From a virus: a stretch of 47,027 bases of DNA. The notes under the pieces were generated by a model that worked only from the letters and a program-made list of their open reading frames with translations, had not been told where the DNA came from and ran no database searches. Shown one piece after another: positions 31,024-40,539 of this stretch. A program made the position numbers and the translations under genes. Where the stretch lies: positions 1-47,027 of IMG/VR virus record IMGVR_UViG_3300047496_000068, one strand, 5' to 3'. Numbering within the stretch: position 1 is the first letter of the stretch; the number at the start of each line of letters is the position of its first letter.

Positions 31024-32413
31024 GCTACGGCGGCGTGAGTGTCGGCGCTCGTTTCTGGCATGGTGTGAGGATGCGCTTGAGCCGCTAGGACAGGCGCCAG
31101 CTGCTCACCACCGACTGCTGATCCGCGAGCTTGAAATGGTGGCGGGGGGCGAGACGAAGCGACTGATGGTGAACATGCCGCCAGGTTCGGCGAAATCCAC
31201 CTACGGATCGGTTTTATTCCCGCCTTGGCTGCTATCCCGACGCGCCCATCTGAACATCATCGGCGCGTCGAACACGTCCACGATGGCGGAGGCGTTTTCT
31301 CGGCGCGTCATGCAGACCATCCGTGATTATCCCGCCACCCTGGGCTACACGCTTGGTCGTGAGAGCGCCGAGCAATGGGACACGTCGAACGGGGGGCGGT
31401 ATCGATCGGCTGGCATCGGCGGCGCTATCGCCGGCACGCGCGCCGACATCGTGCTGATCGACGACCCAACGCGCAGCCGTGCCGACGCTGAATCGGAAAC
31501 CGTGCGTGAGAGCCAGTGGGCGTGGTTCACGGGGGATCTTCGCACGCGGTTGAAACCGGACGCATCCATAGTCGTGATCATGACGCGATGGCATCCTGAC
31601 GATCTTGGCGGCCGGCTGCTGGATCGCCAGCCAGGATTGTGGCGCGTCATCTCGCTCCCCGCCGAAGCCGAGGAAAACGACGCGCTCGGCCGCCAGCCCG
31701 GCGAGTTTCTGTGGAGCGACGACACCTATGGCTACGGCCAAGAGCTGCGCCTAGCCAAGGCCGAGTACGAAGCCGCCGCCGCCATGCGCGATTGGTCGGC
31801 CCTATATCAGCAACGCCCCGTTTCCGCTGAAGGATCGCTGTTCAAAACAGCCCAAATTGGCGTGATGGAAGCCGCACCCGCTGGCGGCAACATCGCCCGC
31901 GCTTGGGACTTGGCCGCAACGGCGCAAATCGGCACGCGCGATCCCGACTGGACGGCAGGCGTAAAACTTGCCCGCTTGCCTGATGGCCGGTTCACCGTAC
32001 TGGACGTTGTTCGCGTGCGCGGCGGTCCTGACGAGGTTGAGGCCGCGATTGTGAACACGGCGGCGCAGGATGGGCGGGGCGTGCGGATAGGCTTGCCGCA
32101 AGACCCTGGACAGGCGGGCAAGGCGCAGGTTCTCTACCTCACCCGCAAGCTTGCCGGATACAGGATTGAAAGCAGCCCTGAAACAGGCGACAAGGCTACT
32201 AGAGCCGCGCCCGTCGCGTCACAGGTCAACGTGGGGAATTTCCACATCGTGCGCGCACAATGGAACGCTGCATTTCTGGACGAGCTGAGCGCGTTTCCGA
32301 GTGGCGTTCACGACGACCAAGTCGATGCGCTGGGTCGCGCCTTCTCAATGGTCGGCATGGCTCGCGCTCCCATCATCGTTGACCCACGCGCCCTGCACCG
32401 CGTGCGCCGATGA
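30962..32413 (+). CDS. terL: Terminase large subunit
   Basis: A 483-aa packaging motor and nuclease. Walker A-like MPPGSAKST at residues 72-80, Walker B VLIDDP at 164-169, and the C-terminal nuclease region with a DLAAT acidic block and the final HDDQVDALGRAF motif. It overlaps the TerS gene by 62 bp in another frame with an AAAGGA ribosome site 6 bases upstream, an unusually large overlap. It should cut and package DNA into the prohead. Confidence 0.9.
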   Translation: MTSLQPSWRQSAERELLLARELRRRECRRSFLAWCEDALEPLGQAPAAHHRLLIRELEMVAGGETKRLMVNMPPGSAKSTYGSVLFPPWLLSRRAHLNIIGASNTSTMAEAFSRRVMQTIRDYPATLGYTLGRESAEQWDTSNGGRYRSAGIGGAIAGTRADIVLIDDPTRSRADAESETVRESQWAWFTGDLRTRLKPDASIVVIMTRWHPDDLGGRLLDRQPGLWRVISLPAEAEENDALGRQPGEFLWSDDTYGYGQELRLAKAEYEAAAAMRDWSALYQQRPVSAEGSLFKTAQIGVMEAAPAGGNIARAWDLAATAQIGTRDPDWTAGVKLARLPDGRFTVLDVVRVRGGPDEVEAAIVNTAAQDGRGVRIGLPQDPGQAGKAQVLYLTRKLAGYRIESSPETGDKATRAAPVASQVNVGNFHIVRAQWNAAFLDELSAFPSGVHDDQVDALGRAFSMVGMARAPIIVDPRALHRVRR

Positions 32414-33930
32414 GCCTGCGCGCCTGGCTTTCCCGCGTGTGGAACGGACCCCCGGCGCCCCCCGCACCTGCCGTGGTCCGCAAACCCATCACCGTGCGCC
32501 AGATGGCCCGCGACGAGCCTGAGCAGCGGTCGTTCCGCGAACTCTACGCGCCCGCCCCCACGCCGCCTGGCGTCCCCGCGTCCGCCAAGATGGCGATGGA
32601 CTGGACTGGCGTTAACGATGGGTACGCTTACGGCGCGGGCGGCATCGGGCTTTGCTGCGACGGTGCGCAGTGGCCAGGGTTCGCCTACCTCGCCGAACTG
32701 ACGCAGCGCCCCGAATATCGCCTCTGCGCCGAGGTGTGGGCCAAGGAGATGACGCGCGAGTGGATTGAATTAGTCCACGAGGGTGACGACCCGGACGAAG
32801 ACAAGCTTGCCGAGTTGAATGCCGAGTTGGTGAAATTCGACGTGCGCGCGATCATGCGCACGGCCAAGGAACACGACGGGTTTTTCGGCGCCGGGCAGAT
32901 TTATGTGGACACGGGCGACACGGATAGGTCAGACGTGCTCGCCGCGCCGATGATTTTGGACCCGAAGACCTTCAAGAAGGGCTCGCTGAAGGCCCTACAC
33001 GTCGTCGAGCCGTTCTGGACCTATCCCAACGGCTACGAGAGTTTGAATCCGCTCGTGCGCGGCTATTACGAGCCCGTGACGTGGTTCGTGCAGGGGAACA
33101 TCGTTCACCGCTCCCGCCTACTACGGATTGTCTCGCGCGAGATGCCGGACATTCTGAAACCGGCCTATGCGTTCGCCGGCCTGTCGCTGTCGCAAGCGGT
33201 GCGTCCCTATATCGATAACTGGCTTCGCACGCGCCAGTCGGTGAGTGACCTGACGCACTCGTTCTCGGTGATGGTGCTGAAAACCACCCTTGGATCGCAG
33301 CTCGGAGCGCCCGAACAGGACAACCTGAACACCCGCGTCGATTGGGCCAGCCAGACCGCCGACAACAAGGGCTGGTGGATCATCGACAAGGAAACGGAGG
33401 AAATCGAGAATATCGCCGTGCCCATCGCCGGGCTGGATAAGTTGCAGGCGCAGGCGCTGGAGCAGATATGCGCGATTTCTCAGATACCGAAGGTGAAGCT
33501 TCTGGGGCTTGATCCTGGGGGGCTGAACGCGTCGAGTGAGGGAGAAATTAGGGTCTTTTACGACAACGTAAAGGCTCAGCAAGAGCACGATTTCGCACCA
33601 ATCCTGAAAAACATCCTCGACATTTTGCAGATGAACCTCTGGGGAAAAATCGACCCCGCGATTTCATTCCGATTCATCTCGCTGTGGCAGCTCGACGAAG
33701 CGGCGCAGGCTGCGGTACGCAAGACCGACGCGGACACGGACGCGGTTTACATTGAGGCTGGCGTGATTTCGAACGAGGAAGCGCGCGATAAGCTGCGGAA
33801 CGATAAGAAATCGGGTTACGACGGGCTAGAGGGTCCGGCGCCAGAACCGCCCGAGATGCAGGAGCCGGATGACAGCGGCGATCCGGCGAAGGGTGCGGAG
33901 CCGCGTGGGGCTGAGCGGGATGGCGTCTAA
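32410..33930 (+). CDS. Portal protein (DUF1073 type)
   Basis: A 506-aa portal. Supporting features include a long N-terminal Pro-rich leader, a central conserved domain with QICAISQIPKVKLLGLDPGGLNAS (about residues 350-373), and a C-terminal QQEHDFAPILKNILDILQMN segment, as in DUF1073 portal proteins. The C-terminus is an acidic, flexible tail. Directly downstream of TerL with an ATGA overlap. Confidence 0.9.
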   Translation: MSLRAWLSRVWNGPPAPPAPAVVRKPITVRQMARDEPEQRSFRELYAPAPTPPGVPASAKMAMDWTGVNDGYAYGAGGIGLCCDGAQWPGFAYLAELTQRPEYRLCAEVWAKEMTREWIELVHEGDDPDEDKLAELNAELVKFDVRAIMRTAKEHDGFFGAGQIYVDTGDTDRSDVLAAPMILDPKTFKKGSLKALHVVEPFWTYPNGYESLNPLVRGYYEPVTWFVQGNIVHRSRLLRIVSREMPDILKPAYAFAGLSLSQAVRPYIDNWLRTRQSVSDLTHSFSVMVLKTTLGSQLGAPEQDNLNTRVDWASQTADNKGWWIIDKETEEIENIAVPIAGLDKLQAQALEQICAISQIPKVKLLGLDPGGLNASSEGEIRVFYDNVKAQQEHDFAPILKNILDILQMNLWGKIDPAISFRFISLWQLDEAAQAAVRKTDADTDAVYIEAGVISNEEARDKLRNDKKSGYDGLEGPAPEPPEMQEPDDSGDPAKGAEPRGAERDGV

Positions 33931-34705
33931 CCCGCGCACTCTTCCCCCCATCCGCCCATCCGCCGCAATCCGAGCGGAGTACGACCGCCGCCTGATGGCG
34001 GAGGTTGACGCCATGCAGCGCGACGTGGCTGCGACGTTGGAGCGCGTGTATAAACGCAACACGCCTGAAATCGCTGAGGATGCCAGCCCAGCCCGCACGC
34101 TACAGGCGACCATGCGACGTCTGGGCCGCAAATGGCAGACGCGGTTCGACAAGTTGGCCCCTGAGCTGGCGGCGTATTTCGCCACCGCAACCGAGCGCCG
34201 TGTCTCGTCTGCGCTCATGGCGTCGCTCAAACGGGCCGGGTTCACGGTGAAATTCCAGATGACCCGCGCGCAGAACGACGTGATTCAAGCGACGATTGCC
34301 GAGAACGTGTCGCTGATTAAATCGATTCCAGCGCAATATCTGACGGAGGTGGAGGGCCTGACGATGCGATCAGTCACGGCGGGGCGGGATTTGCAGGTGC
34401 TGAGCGAGGGGTTGCAAGCGCGGTTTGGGGTGACGAAGCGGCGGGCGCGCCTGATATCGCGGGATCAGAATAACAAGGCGACGGCTATGCTGAGCCGTGC
34501 GCGCCATCTGGAATTGGGCGTTGAGGAGGCGATATGGCTGCACAGCGCCGGGGGCCGCCAGCCGAGACGATCGCACGTCGCGCACTCAGGGAAGCGCTAC
34601 AACGTGCGCGAGGGCTGGTATGACCCGGACGCGAAGGAGGTCTGCTGGCCGGGCACGCTGATAAATTGCCGATGCACTTACAAGGCGGTGATTCCAGGGT
34701 TCTAG
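33920..34705 (+). CDS. Head morphogenesis protein (MuF/SPP1 gp7-like)
   Basis: A 261-aa protein of the MuF/gp7 minor head family. I start at MASNPRTLPPIRPS because the longer frame upstream (17 residues) reads like a shadow of the portal tail. Features: a helical middle, then RRARLISRDQNNKATAML and a C-terminal GGRQPRRSHVAHSGKRYNV...CRC(T) block. Associated with minor capsid or DNA-injection roles. Last gene before the tRNA cluster. Confidence 0.8.
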   Translation: MASNPRTLPPIRPSAAIRAEYDRRLMAEVDAMQRDVAATLERVYKRNTPEIAEDASPARTLQATMRRLGRKWQTRFDKLAPELAAYFATATERRVSSALMASLKRAGFTVKFQMTRAQNDVIQATIAENVSLIKSIPAQYLTEVEGLTMRSVTAGRDLQVLSEGLQARFGVTKRRARLISRDQNNKATAMLSRARHLELGVEEAIWLHSAGGRQPRRSHVAHSGKRYNVREGWYDPDAKEVCWPGTLINCRCTYKAVIPGF

Positions 34706-34800
34706 GTTGACGTTCCGCGTTTGCCGTGGTTATTGAAGCGCATGGTTATCGCCCACCTTTCTTCAAGTAGCTCCTCGCGAACATAAAGCGGGTCGAACAC
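34702..34800 (-). CDS. Possible minus-strand microprotein
   Basis: A 32-codon frame starting at GTG (VFDPLYVREELLEERWAITM). It looks protein-like but overlaps the first tRNA at its start, ends on the stop of the plus-strand gene, and has no neighbours in its direction. Probably chance; recorded because the amino acid composition is convincing. Confidence 0.2.
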   Translation of the reverse strand: MFDPLYVREELLEERWAITMRFNNHGKRGTST

Positions 34801-34808
34801 CCGCGTCT

Positions 34809-34894
34809 GGCGGGTGGCGAGCAATGGCGCTCAAGTAGTCTCGAAAACTATGCCAACCGAAAGGTTGAGGGTTCGATTCCTTCACCCGCCGCCA
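34809..34894 (+). tRNA. tRNA-Ser(CGA), non-canonical
   Basis: Plus-strand tRNA with encoded CCA. Perfect 7-bp acceptor (GGCGGGT/ACCCGCC), long variable arm (CAACC/GGTTG with a GAAA loop), T-stem GAGGG/CCTTC with TTCGATT loop, anticodon stem GTAGT/ACTAT around CTCGAAA (anticodon CGA). The D-arm is short (GAGC/GCTC, 6-base loop) with an extra base in the connector, unlike a standard serine tRNA. Confidence 0.7.
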
Positions 34895-34898
34895 TTTC

Positions 34899-34985
34899 GG
34901 ATGGTGAACCGTGTTGGGAACCGGGATCGCCTGCTAAGCGCATCGAACCGCAAGGTTTGAGGATCGTGCCCTCCGCCATCCGCCA
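34899..34985 (+). tRNA. tRNA-Ser(GCU)-like, degenerate
   Basis: Type II arrangement with encoded CCA: acceptor GGATGGT/GCCATCC, a 3-bp D-stem, variable arm CGAACC/GGTTTG with a GCAA loop, and an anticodon loop CTGCTAA (GCU). The anticodon stem needs a bulge, and the T-loop (ATCGTGC) lacks the conserved A58. It may be a decayed or specialised tRNA. Confidence 0.45.
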
Positions 34986-34988
34986 ATC

Positions 34989-35062
34989 GCCCCTCAAGTA
35001 TTTAGGTGATGCACCGTCCTCGTAACTCGGTGAATGGCGTTCAAGTCGTCAGAGGGGCACCA
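34989..35062 (+). tRNA. tRNA-Thr(CGU), non-canonical
   Basis: 74 nt with encoded CCA. Perfect acceptor (GCCCCTC/GAGGGGC), D-stem GTAT/ATGC with a short loop, T-stem TGGCG/CGTCA with loop TTCAAGT. The anticodon loop is CTCGTAA (anticodon CGU), but the two stem pairs nearest the loop are T-T and C-C mismatches. Starts 3 bp after the preceding tRNA. Confidence 0.6.
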
Positions 35063-35098
35063 ATCGGAACCGCCACGCTTCCCATGCGTTCCACCCCC

Positions 35099-35257
35099 AT
35101 GACCCTGATCATCATCATCATCCTGATCCTCCTCCTCTTCGGCGGCCTCCCGTCCATGGGCTGGAACGCGGGCCGAAGCTGGGGCTATGGACCGTCCGGC
35201 TTCCTTGGCCTCATCCTCGTGGTTGTGGTCATTCTCGCGCTTCTCCACTACATCTAG
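35099..35257 (+). CDS. DUF3309 membrane protein
   Basis: A 52-aa protein MTLIIIIILILLLFGGLPSM... with two membrane helices joined by a Trp/Gly/Tyr-rich loop (WNAGRSWGYGPSGFLG), matching the small DUF3309 family common in alphaproteobacteria. An ATG at 35084 is an alternative start. No ribosome site is obvious. Presence in a phage late block is unusual; it may be a host-derived envelope protein. Confidence 0.6.
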   Translation: MTLIIIIILILLLFGGLPSMGWNAGRSWGYGPSGFLGLILVVVVILALLHYI

Positions 35258-35306
35258 ACCTGAAGCCCAACGGCGTGCATACATAGGCGTCCACAAGGAG
35301 CCGCCC

Positions 35307-35783
35307 ATGCGCCGCATCGTTCTAGGTCTCGCGCTGGCGTTCATGGCGTCCGCCGCGTCTGCTCAAGTCACACAGACGGGATCTGTGTTCGCCAACGGGC
35401 AATGGCAGTCTCCGCAACCGACGACAGCCTATTCTCAGGCGTGCGCGGGCGGTGCGGGCGGTGTGGTGGGCCAGTTGGGATGCGCCCAGCCCGTCTCCCC
35501 CGCCGATGGCGCATCGTTCGCCAACATCACCACGGCGACCACCACCGCCGTCAAGTCGGGCGCTGGAAGCCTCCACGCGTTGACGATCAACACCTACGTC
35601 GCATCCGCCACGATCACGATTTATAACAACACGGCGGCGTCGGGTGCGAAAATCGCCACCATCACGCTCCCGTCCACCATTACGGGCGACGCTCCGGTGA
35701 CAATCACCTACGACGTCGCTTTCTCGGCCGGCCTGACCGTCGTTACGTCTGGCGCGACGGACATCACCGTTTCTTATCGATGA
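35307..35783 (+). CDS. Secreted beta-rich protein with signal peptide
   Basis: A 158-aa protein with a Sec signal peptide (MRRIVLGLALAFMASAASAQ, cleavage after residue 20) and a beta-rich remainder of Thr/Ala/Ile-rich strands (ATITIYNNTAASGAKIATI). Good AGGAG ribosome site. A longer in-frame start (35187) is rejected. It resembles phage virion surface proteins, but signal peptides on such proteins are unusual. Confidence 0.6.
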   Translation: MRRIVLGLALAFMASAASAQVTQTGSVFANGQWQSPQPTTAYSQACAGGAGGVVGQLGCAQPVSPADGASFANITTATTTAVKSGAGSLHALTINTYVASATITIYNNTAASGAKIATITLPSTITGDAPVTITYDVAFSAGLTVVTSGATDITVSYR

Positions 35784-35786
35784 CGC

Positions 35787-36239
35787 GTGACTGAATCCGC
35801 CGGGAGCGCCCGAGAGCGCCTAGACATTAACGGCCTCATTCGCCAGCTCGCCGCTGACGTAGCGAAGATGCAGGGGCGCGATGAGGCGCGTGATCAACGG
35901 CTTTCGAGCATCGAAACCGATGTGCGTGAGGCGAGGGATGGCGTGCGCGAAATCGCGGCCGTTCAGGTTGAGCAGAACTTTCCCAAGCAGTTGATGGAGC
36001 TTCGTGCGGAACTGGAGAAGCGCGACACCGAGCGGCGCAGCGATTTGATAAACGCTTCGGATAAAATCAGAACCGAGCTTCGTGAAATCACAAAACGCGT
36101 CGATGTCCTGGAAAAAGAAGATACTCGGCAGGCCGCGACTTGGACTGTTTTCCGCGTCATCAAGGACTATTGGGCGCTGATTTCCTCTATCGCCATCTTG
36201 GGGGCTGGCGTCATATTTGGGAAAATCAAGATTGGGTGA
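35787..36239 (+). CDS. Coiled-coil protein with C-terminal membrane helix
   Basis: A 150-aa protein starting at GTG. Residues about 15-120 are strongly heptad-like (DARDQRLSSIETDVREARDG and following), and about 128-147 form a membrane segment (WALISSIAILGAGVIFGK). A regulator or spacer at the membrane is possible. Function unknown. Confidence 0.55.
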   Translation: MTESAGSARERLDINGLIRQLAADVAKMQGRDEARDQRLSSIETDVREARDGVREIAAVQVEQNFPKQLMELRAELEKRDTERRSDLINASDKIRTELREITKRVDVLEKEDTRQAATWTVFRVIKDYWALISSIAILGAGVIFGKIKIG

Positions 36240-36287
36240 CGGGGCGGCGTCTGTATTAGCGCTGCTCATACTGCTATGGTGGAGGCG

Positions 36288-37544
36288 ATGAACACAGAAG
36301 TTATTTTTGCGATTGATCGCTCCGCCCGGCGCATCGACAAGGACGGCCGCCTCCATGTCGCCGTAACCAACATCTCAAAGGCCACGGTAAACCCGTATTA
36401 CGGCCGCGAAATCCCGGATTCAGAAGCTCTGGGATTGGAGCCTGATATGATTTATCAGGTTTTTCGTGATCCTGAAGAATTGGCGAAGGCCGCCCCGACA
36501 TTCAACAATGTTCCGTTGCTTGACGAGCATGTGATCGTGTCGGCCGATGATCCGAAGAAACACAATATCGTCGGCTCAACCGGCACGGATGCGCGGTTCG
36601 ATGGGGAGTATTTGCAAAACTCCCTCGTGGTCTGGGATGCCGAGGCTATTCGTCGGATTGAAAGCGGCGAACAGAAGGAAATTTCCTGCGCCTATCGATA
36701 TGATGCGGTTAAGCGCAGCGGAACACACAAGGGATTGACGTTCACGTTGGCTATGTCCAATATGCATGGAAATCATGTCGCTCTCGTCAAAGAGGGGCGT
36801 GCTGGGCCTGATGTCGTTGTCGCCGACGCCAAACTTGGGGATGCCAAGATGAAATTTTCCGCCGTCAAGGGCAAAGTGGCCGCCAAGTTCGCCACCGATA
36901 AGGCGTTCAAGGCGGACCGCTCGCGCCTCTTCATCGCTCTTGATGAGATGGAAGAGGAAATGGACGGCGAGGACGAAGAGTGCACCGAAGCCGAGGTCGA
37001 AGAAAAGGCCAAGGATAAGGCTAAGGATGCCAAGGCTAAGGATGCGGCTCGCGACAAAAAGGCGCGAGATAAGGCCGCCAAGGACGCCGAAGAAAAAGAC
37101 GACGACAAAAAGGCGGAAGACGAATCCGAAGAAGACGACGACAAAAAGGAAGACAAGGCCGAAGATAAGAAGGCCATGGACGCCGCAATCGCCGCCGCCG
37201 TCGCCAAGGCCCTGAAGGGTTCCGACGCCCGCGTCACCCAAGCCGCCGACGCCGCCGCTAAGGCCACCATCGCCCGCATCGACGCCCTGAACGCAGCCCG
37301 CGCCCAGGTTCTGCCGCACGTCGGTGATGTGATGGGCATGGACAGCGCCGAGGCGGTTTATCGGTTCGCCTTCGACAAGCTCGACGTGGACGTGTCCGAC
37401 GTCGATCCGTCCGCCTTCCCCGCCATGATGCGCCTGCTTCCCAAGCCCGGCGCCACGCCCATCGCGCAGGACGCCGCAGCCGCTGCGACCGGTGAAGACT
37501 GGTTCGAGAAGAACTTCGGCGTTCGCGCCACGGCCAACGCGTAG
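36288..37544 (+). CDS. Prohead protease/scaffold fusion (DUF2213 type)
   Basis: A 418-aa protein. The first 190 residues match the DUF2213 prohead protease-like family ([42 protein letters not shown]); the rest is a highly charged Lys/Asp/Glu scaffold-like segment (about 205-310) followed by a helical end. It is the expected gene directly upstream of the cement and capsid proteins, with protease and scaffold in one polypeptide. An ATG 12 bases upstream is a possible start. Confidence 0.85.
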   Translation: MNTEVIFAIDRSARRIDKDGRLHVAVTNISKATVNPYYGREIPDSEALGLEPDMIYQVFRDPEELAKAAPTFNNVPLLDEHVIVSADDPKKHNIVGSTGTDARFDGEYLQNSLVVWDAEAIRRIESGEQKEISCAYRYDAVKRSGTHKGLTFTLAMSNMHGNHVALVKEGRAGPDVVVADAKLGDAKMKFSAVKGKVAAKFATDKAFKADRSRLFIALDEMEEEMDGEDEECTEAEVEEKAKDKAKDAKAKDAARDKKARDKAAKDAEEKDDDKKAEDESEEDDDKKEDKAEDKKAMDAAIAAAVAKALKGSDARVTQAADAAAKATIARIDALNAARAQVLPHVGDVMGMDSAEAVYRFAFDKLDVDVSDVDPSAFPAMMRLLPKPGATPIAQDAAAAATGEDWFEKNFGVRATANA

Positions 37545-37555
37545 GAGCCGCCCCG

Positions 37556-38509
37556 ATGCCCTTTCCCTCTCAGGTCGGCTATAACGAAGCCCCCGCAGTC
37601 GTCGGCGACTTCTGCTCCGCCAATCCGCGCTGGTCCGCACTATCGCAGGATGGCGGCTTCGTCGCCGGTCCGTCGCTGTTCGTGGGCCGGTTCTGCTGGG
37701 CCGACGCCGCGACCAACTCCGTTCTGAACTCGATGGGCTCAGGTGCGCCGGCCGGGTTCGTGCATCGCCATTGGCAAGGGCTCGTCACCACGTTCCTCTC
37801 CGAAACGTCCATGCAGGTTTATCCCGGCATTCAGGCTGCGGCCATGTCCGGCGGCGACTTCTGGATGCTCAACGGCGGCGCGCTCACCACCACCGTGGGC
37901 ATGAAGGTTTACGCCAAGTATGCGGACGGGACCACGGCGTTCGGCCCGACCGGAACGCCGCCCTCAGCCGCTGTCGTCACTGGCTCCATCGCGCCGCAGG
38001 CCACCACGTCTGTCACCGCCTCCATCGCGCCTGTCACGTCCGGCGTTGGCTCGCTGACCACGGGCGTCATGACCGTGACCGCCGTGGGCTCGGGCACCAT
38101 CGTTCCCGGCGGCACGATCAGCGGCACGGGCATCCAAGCCGGAACCACGGTTCTGAACCAGCTTACCGGGACCACGGGCGGCATTGGAACCTACACCGTT
38201 TCCATTCCGCAAACGGTCGCCTCCACCACCGTCACGCAAACGTCGGGCCTTCTCACCGTCACTGCCGTCACGTCGGGCGTTCTGGGCGTCGGCGATGTGC
38301 TCTCCGGCACGGGCGTCACCGCAGGCACAACCATCGCTGCGCTCGGCACTGGCACGGGCGGCACGGGAACCTACGTCGTCAATACGTCGCAGACCGCCTC
38401 GTCCACCACCATCACCGCCACGGGCTACTACGAGACCAAGTGGTATGCGATGGACGTGGGCCGCGCGCCTGGCGAAATCGTTCGCTGCTCTGATCACCCT
38501 CTCGGCTAA
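37556..38509 (+). CDS. Structural cement protein with inserted repeats
   Basis: A 317-aa head decoration protein of the gp24-like cement type: [15 protein letters not shown]..., GDFWMLNG and the C-terminal [17 protein letters not shown] region match. Between these, about residues 150-295, two copies of a beta-rich unit ([11 protein letters not shown]...GTGTYVV) have been inserted. The same unit occurs in the terminator and the sheath of this phage. It probably decorates the capsid surface. Confidence 0.75.
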   Translation: MPFPSQVGYNEAPAVVGDFCSANPRWSALSQDGGFVAGPSLFVGRFCWADAATNSVLNSMGSGAPAGFVHRHWQGLVTTFLSETSMQVYPGIQAAAMSGGDFWMLNGGALTTTVGMKVYAKYADGTTAFGPTGTPPSAAVVTGSIAPQATTSVTASIAPVTSGVGSLTTGVMTVTAVGSGTIVPGGTISGTGIQAGTTVLNQLTGTTGGIGTYTVSIPQTVASTTVTQTSGLLTVTAVTSGVLGVGDVLSGTGVTAGTTIAALGTGTGGTGTYVVNTSQTASSTTITATGYYETKWYAMDVGRAPGEIVRCSDHPLG

Positions 38510-38522
38510 GGACCCATAAGCG

Positions 38523-39566
38523 ATGCTCACCCAAGCCGAAATTCGGGCCAACCGCTCTGTCCTTGCCAGCAAGGGCCTCATCGCCATGGATAGCCGCGTG
38601 TTCGGCGCCGCCGATGCGCAGCAACAGCTTACGGGCACGGCGCCTAACGCCGGCATCCCCGCCATGCTGACGACGTTCCTTGATCGGAATGCGCTCCGCG
38701 TCGTGTTCGCGCCCATGAAGATTGCGCAAATCCTCGGCGACGAACGCAAGGTCGGCGATTGGGTGACGGACACGGCCATGTTCCCGGTCATCGAAACCAC
38801 GGGCAACATCTCGGCCTATGACGACTATTCCGCCAACGGCTCGGCCGGTTACAACGCCGATTTCCCGCAGCGCCAATCCATGCACGTTCAGACCGTCATC
38901 GACTACGGCGAGCGGGAGACCGATCGATCCGCGCTCGCGGGCATCAACACGCCGGAAGAGAAAAAGAACGGCGCGCTGCTCGCCATCAACAAATGGCGCA
39001 ACCGTTCCTATGCGTTCGGCATCGCCAACCTTCAGAACTACGGCCTCCTGAACGACCCTGGTCTTCCCGCGTCGATCCAGCCTGGCCCTAAGGCGTATAA
39101 CACGCAGGCGCACGGCCCATGGATCACCAATGGCGTGATGACCGCGTCGCCGAACGAAGTCTATGCCGACGTGCAGGCGCTTTACTACCAGCTCGTCAAG
39201 CAGGCAGGCGGTGTGGTGGAGCTGTCCAAGGACGTTCCGCTCGTGCTGGCGATGGACCCGAACACCGAAGTCGCGCTCACCTCAGCGAACAGCTTCGGCG
39301 TGGTCGCCATCGACTTGATCAAGCGCACCTTCCCGAATATCCGCATCGAGACGGCGGTGGAATATGCGGGCACCGCGGGAAACCTCGTGCAGCTTATCGC
39401 CACTAACGTTGACGGCCAGCAAACCGCATGGCCGGCCTTCACCGAGAAGCTTCGCACGCACCGCATGGTCATCGACCTGTCGTCCTTCCGCATGAAGCTC
39501 TCGGCGGGGACGTGGGGATCTATCAATCGGCAACTGTGGGCCTTCGCGTCCATGCTGGGCGTGTAA
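38523..39566 (+). CDS. Major capsid protein (DUF2184 type)
   Basis: A 347-aa protein of the DUF2184 capsid family. Signature features: an N-terminal MLTQAEIRANRSVLASKG, a central YDYSANGSAGYN-type loop, a QRQSMHVQT segment, and a C-terminal domain ending RMKLSAGTWGSINRQLWAF. It forms the icosahedral shell. Length and context (cement protein before, connectors after) fit. Confidence 0.9.
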   Translation: MLTQAEIRANRSVLASKGLIAMDSRVFGAADAQQQLTGTAPNAGIPAMLTTFLDRNALRVVFAPMKIAQILGDERKVGDWVTDTAMFPVIETTGNISAYDDYSANGSAGYNADFPQRQSMHVQTVIDYGERETDRSALAGINTPEEKKNGALLAINKWRNRSYAFGIANLQNYGLLNDPGLPASIQPGPKAYNTQAHGPWITNGVMTASPNEVYADVQALYYQLVKQAGGVVELSKDVPLVLAMDPNTEVALTSANSFGVVAIDLIKRTFPNIRIETAVEYAGTAGNLVQLIATNVDGQQTAWPAFTEKLRTHRMVIDLSSFRMKLSAGTWGSINRQLWAFASMLGV

Positions 39567-39569
39567 AAA

Positions 39570-40109
39570 ATGGCTCGTATCGCGCTTGTAAACTGTGGCG
39601 TTCCCAATGGTCTTCGGCTCACGCTGGAGCGCCGCGAGGAAGAAGGCTTGACCGGCATTCAGCATGTCGAGCTTGAGCCAGGCCAGAACCATGTGGACCC
39701 GGATTTCTGGGAGGCGTGGATCGCGCAGAACGGAGCGTATGCGCCCGTCGTGAGCGGCGCCCTTACCGGCCAAGTGATTGACTTGGGCGATGAGCCGGAA
39801 GTCGCTCCCGAGCCGGAACCTGCACCTCCCGAGCCCGAGCCTGTCAACGAGACTGAAATCGAGGCGACCGAACTTCCTGCGCCCGCAGCGGTGATGAGCG
39901 GCGACAGCAACATGCACCTTGAGGACGGCGACCATGTTGCGGTGCAGCCGGACGCGCACGCCGAGCCCGAGCCTATCTCCACGCCCGAAAGCGAACTGCC
40001 GCTGGACGAGACGCAGCGCGCGTCCGCGCCTTCCGTGCAGGCTGAAGACGCTGCGGCGGTTCAGGGTACGCCCCTAGCCTCGCCTGCCGACGTTGTGGAG
40101 CCGGAATAA
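39570..40109 (+). CDS. Head protein with acidic Pro-rich tail, unknown
   Basis: A 179-aa protein. The first 90 residues are beta-rich (MARIALVNCGVPNGLRLTLE...) and resemble a small head or connector protein; the rest is a Pro/Glu/Ala-rich acidic tail (about 75-179). A good fit for a minor head component. Confidence 0.6.
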   Translation: MARIALVNCGVPNGLRLTLERREEEGLTGIQHVELEPGQNHVDPDFWEAWIAQNGAYAPVVSGALTGQVIDLGDEPEVAPEPEPAPPEPEPVNETEIEATELPAPAAVMSGDSNMHLEDGDHVAVQPDAHAEPEPISTPESELPLDETQRASAPSVQAEDAAAVQGTPLASPADVVEPE

Positions 40110-40537
40110 TGGCCGTCGATACCGTCACCGTCGCCTGCAAGCTCCCCACGGGGCTGATCGCCACGCTCTGCGAAGAAGCGCACATCATGGAGACGCCGCA
40201 GGGCAAGACCGCCATCGCGGGCGCCGTGAAGGAGGAAGTTTTCTTTCGTGGCCCCGGACTGCAACGTCGCATGGAATCGGGCGGCCAGGTTCTCGGCGAG
40301 CATCCGCTGGTCGCAGGCGGCTTTGGCCTGACCCCCAACGTCTCCAAGGCGTTTTGGGATCAATGGGCGATTGAGAACAAGAACTACGCCCCGTTCAAGA
40401 ACGGTTTCATTTTCGCCCTTGCCGGCGATGGCGCTAAGCGCGAAGCTATCAACCGCCGCGACCACAAATCCGGTTTCGAGCCCATCAATCCGCCGCGCGC
40501 GGATAAGGACGGCGTGGAGCCGCTCACCAAGGACTAG
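40109..40537 (+). CDS. Head-associated protein, unknown
   Basis: A 142-aa protein with a small beta domain (TVTVACKLPTGLIATLCEE, GPGLQRRM) and a C-terminus rich in charged residues. Overlaps the previous stop by 1 bp. Unknown. Confidence 0.6.
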   Translation: MAVDTVTVACKLPTGLIATLCEEAHIMETPQGKTAIAGAVKEEVFFRGPGLQRRMESGGQVLGEHPLVAGGFGLTPNVSKAFWDQWAIENKNYAPFKNGFIFALAGDGAKREAINRRDHKSGFEPINPPRADKDGVEPLTKD

Positions 40538-40539
40538 CC

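Noticed and set aside
34706-34808. A fourth tRNA just before the tRNA cluster
   Set aside because: A GCGGG/CCCGC hairpin resembles a T-arm, but the loop lacks the conserved bases and no acceptor partner was found.
36576-37640. 354-codon open frame on the minus strand opposite the scaffold protein
   Set aside because: It mirrors the Lys/Asp-rich scaffold region, has a biased Val/Leu/Gly make-up and no ribosome site; the plus-strand protein is clearly coding.
37964-38809. 281-codon minus-strand frame opposite the cement and capsid genes
   Set aside because: Composition is Arg/Gly/Ala-biased and it spans two certain plus-strand genes.
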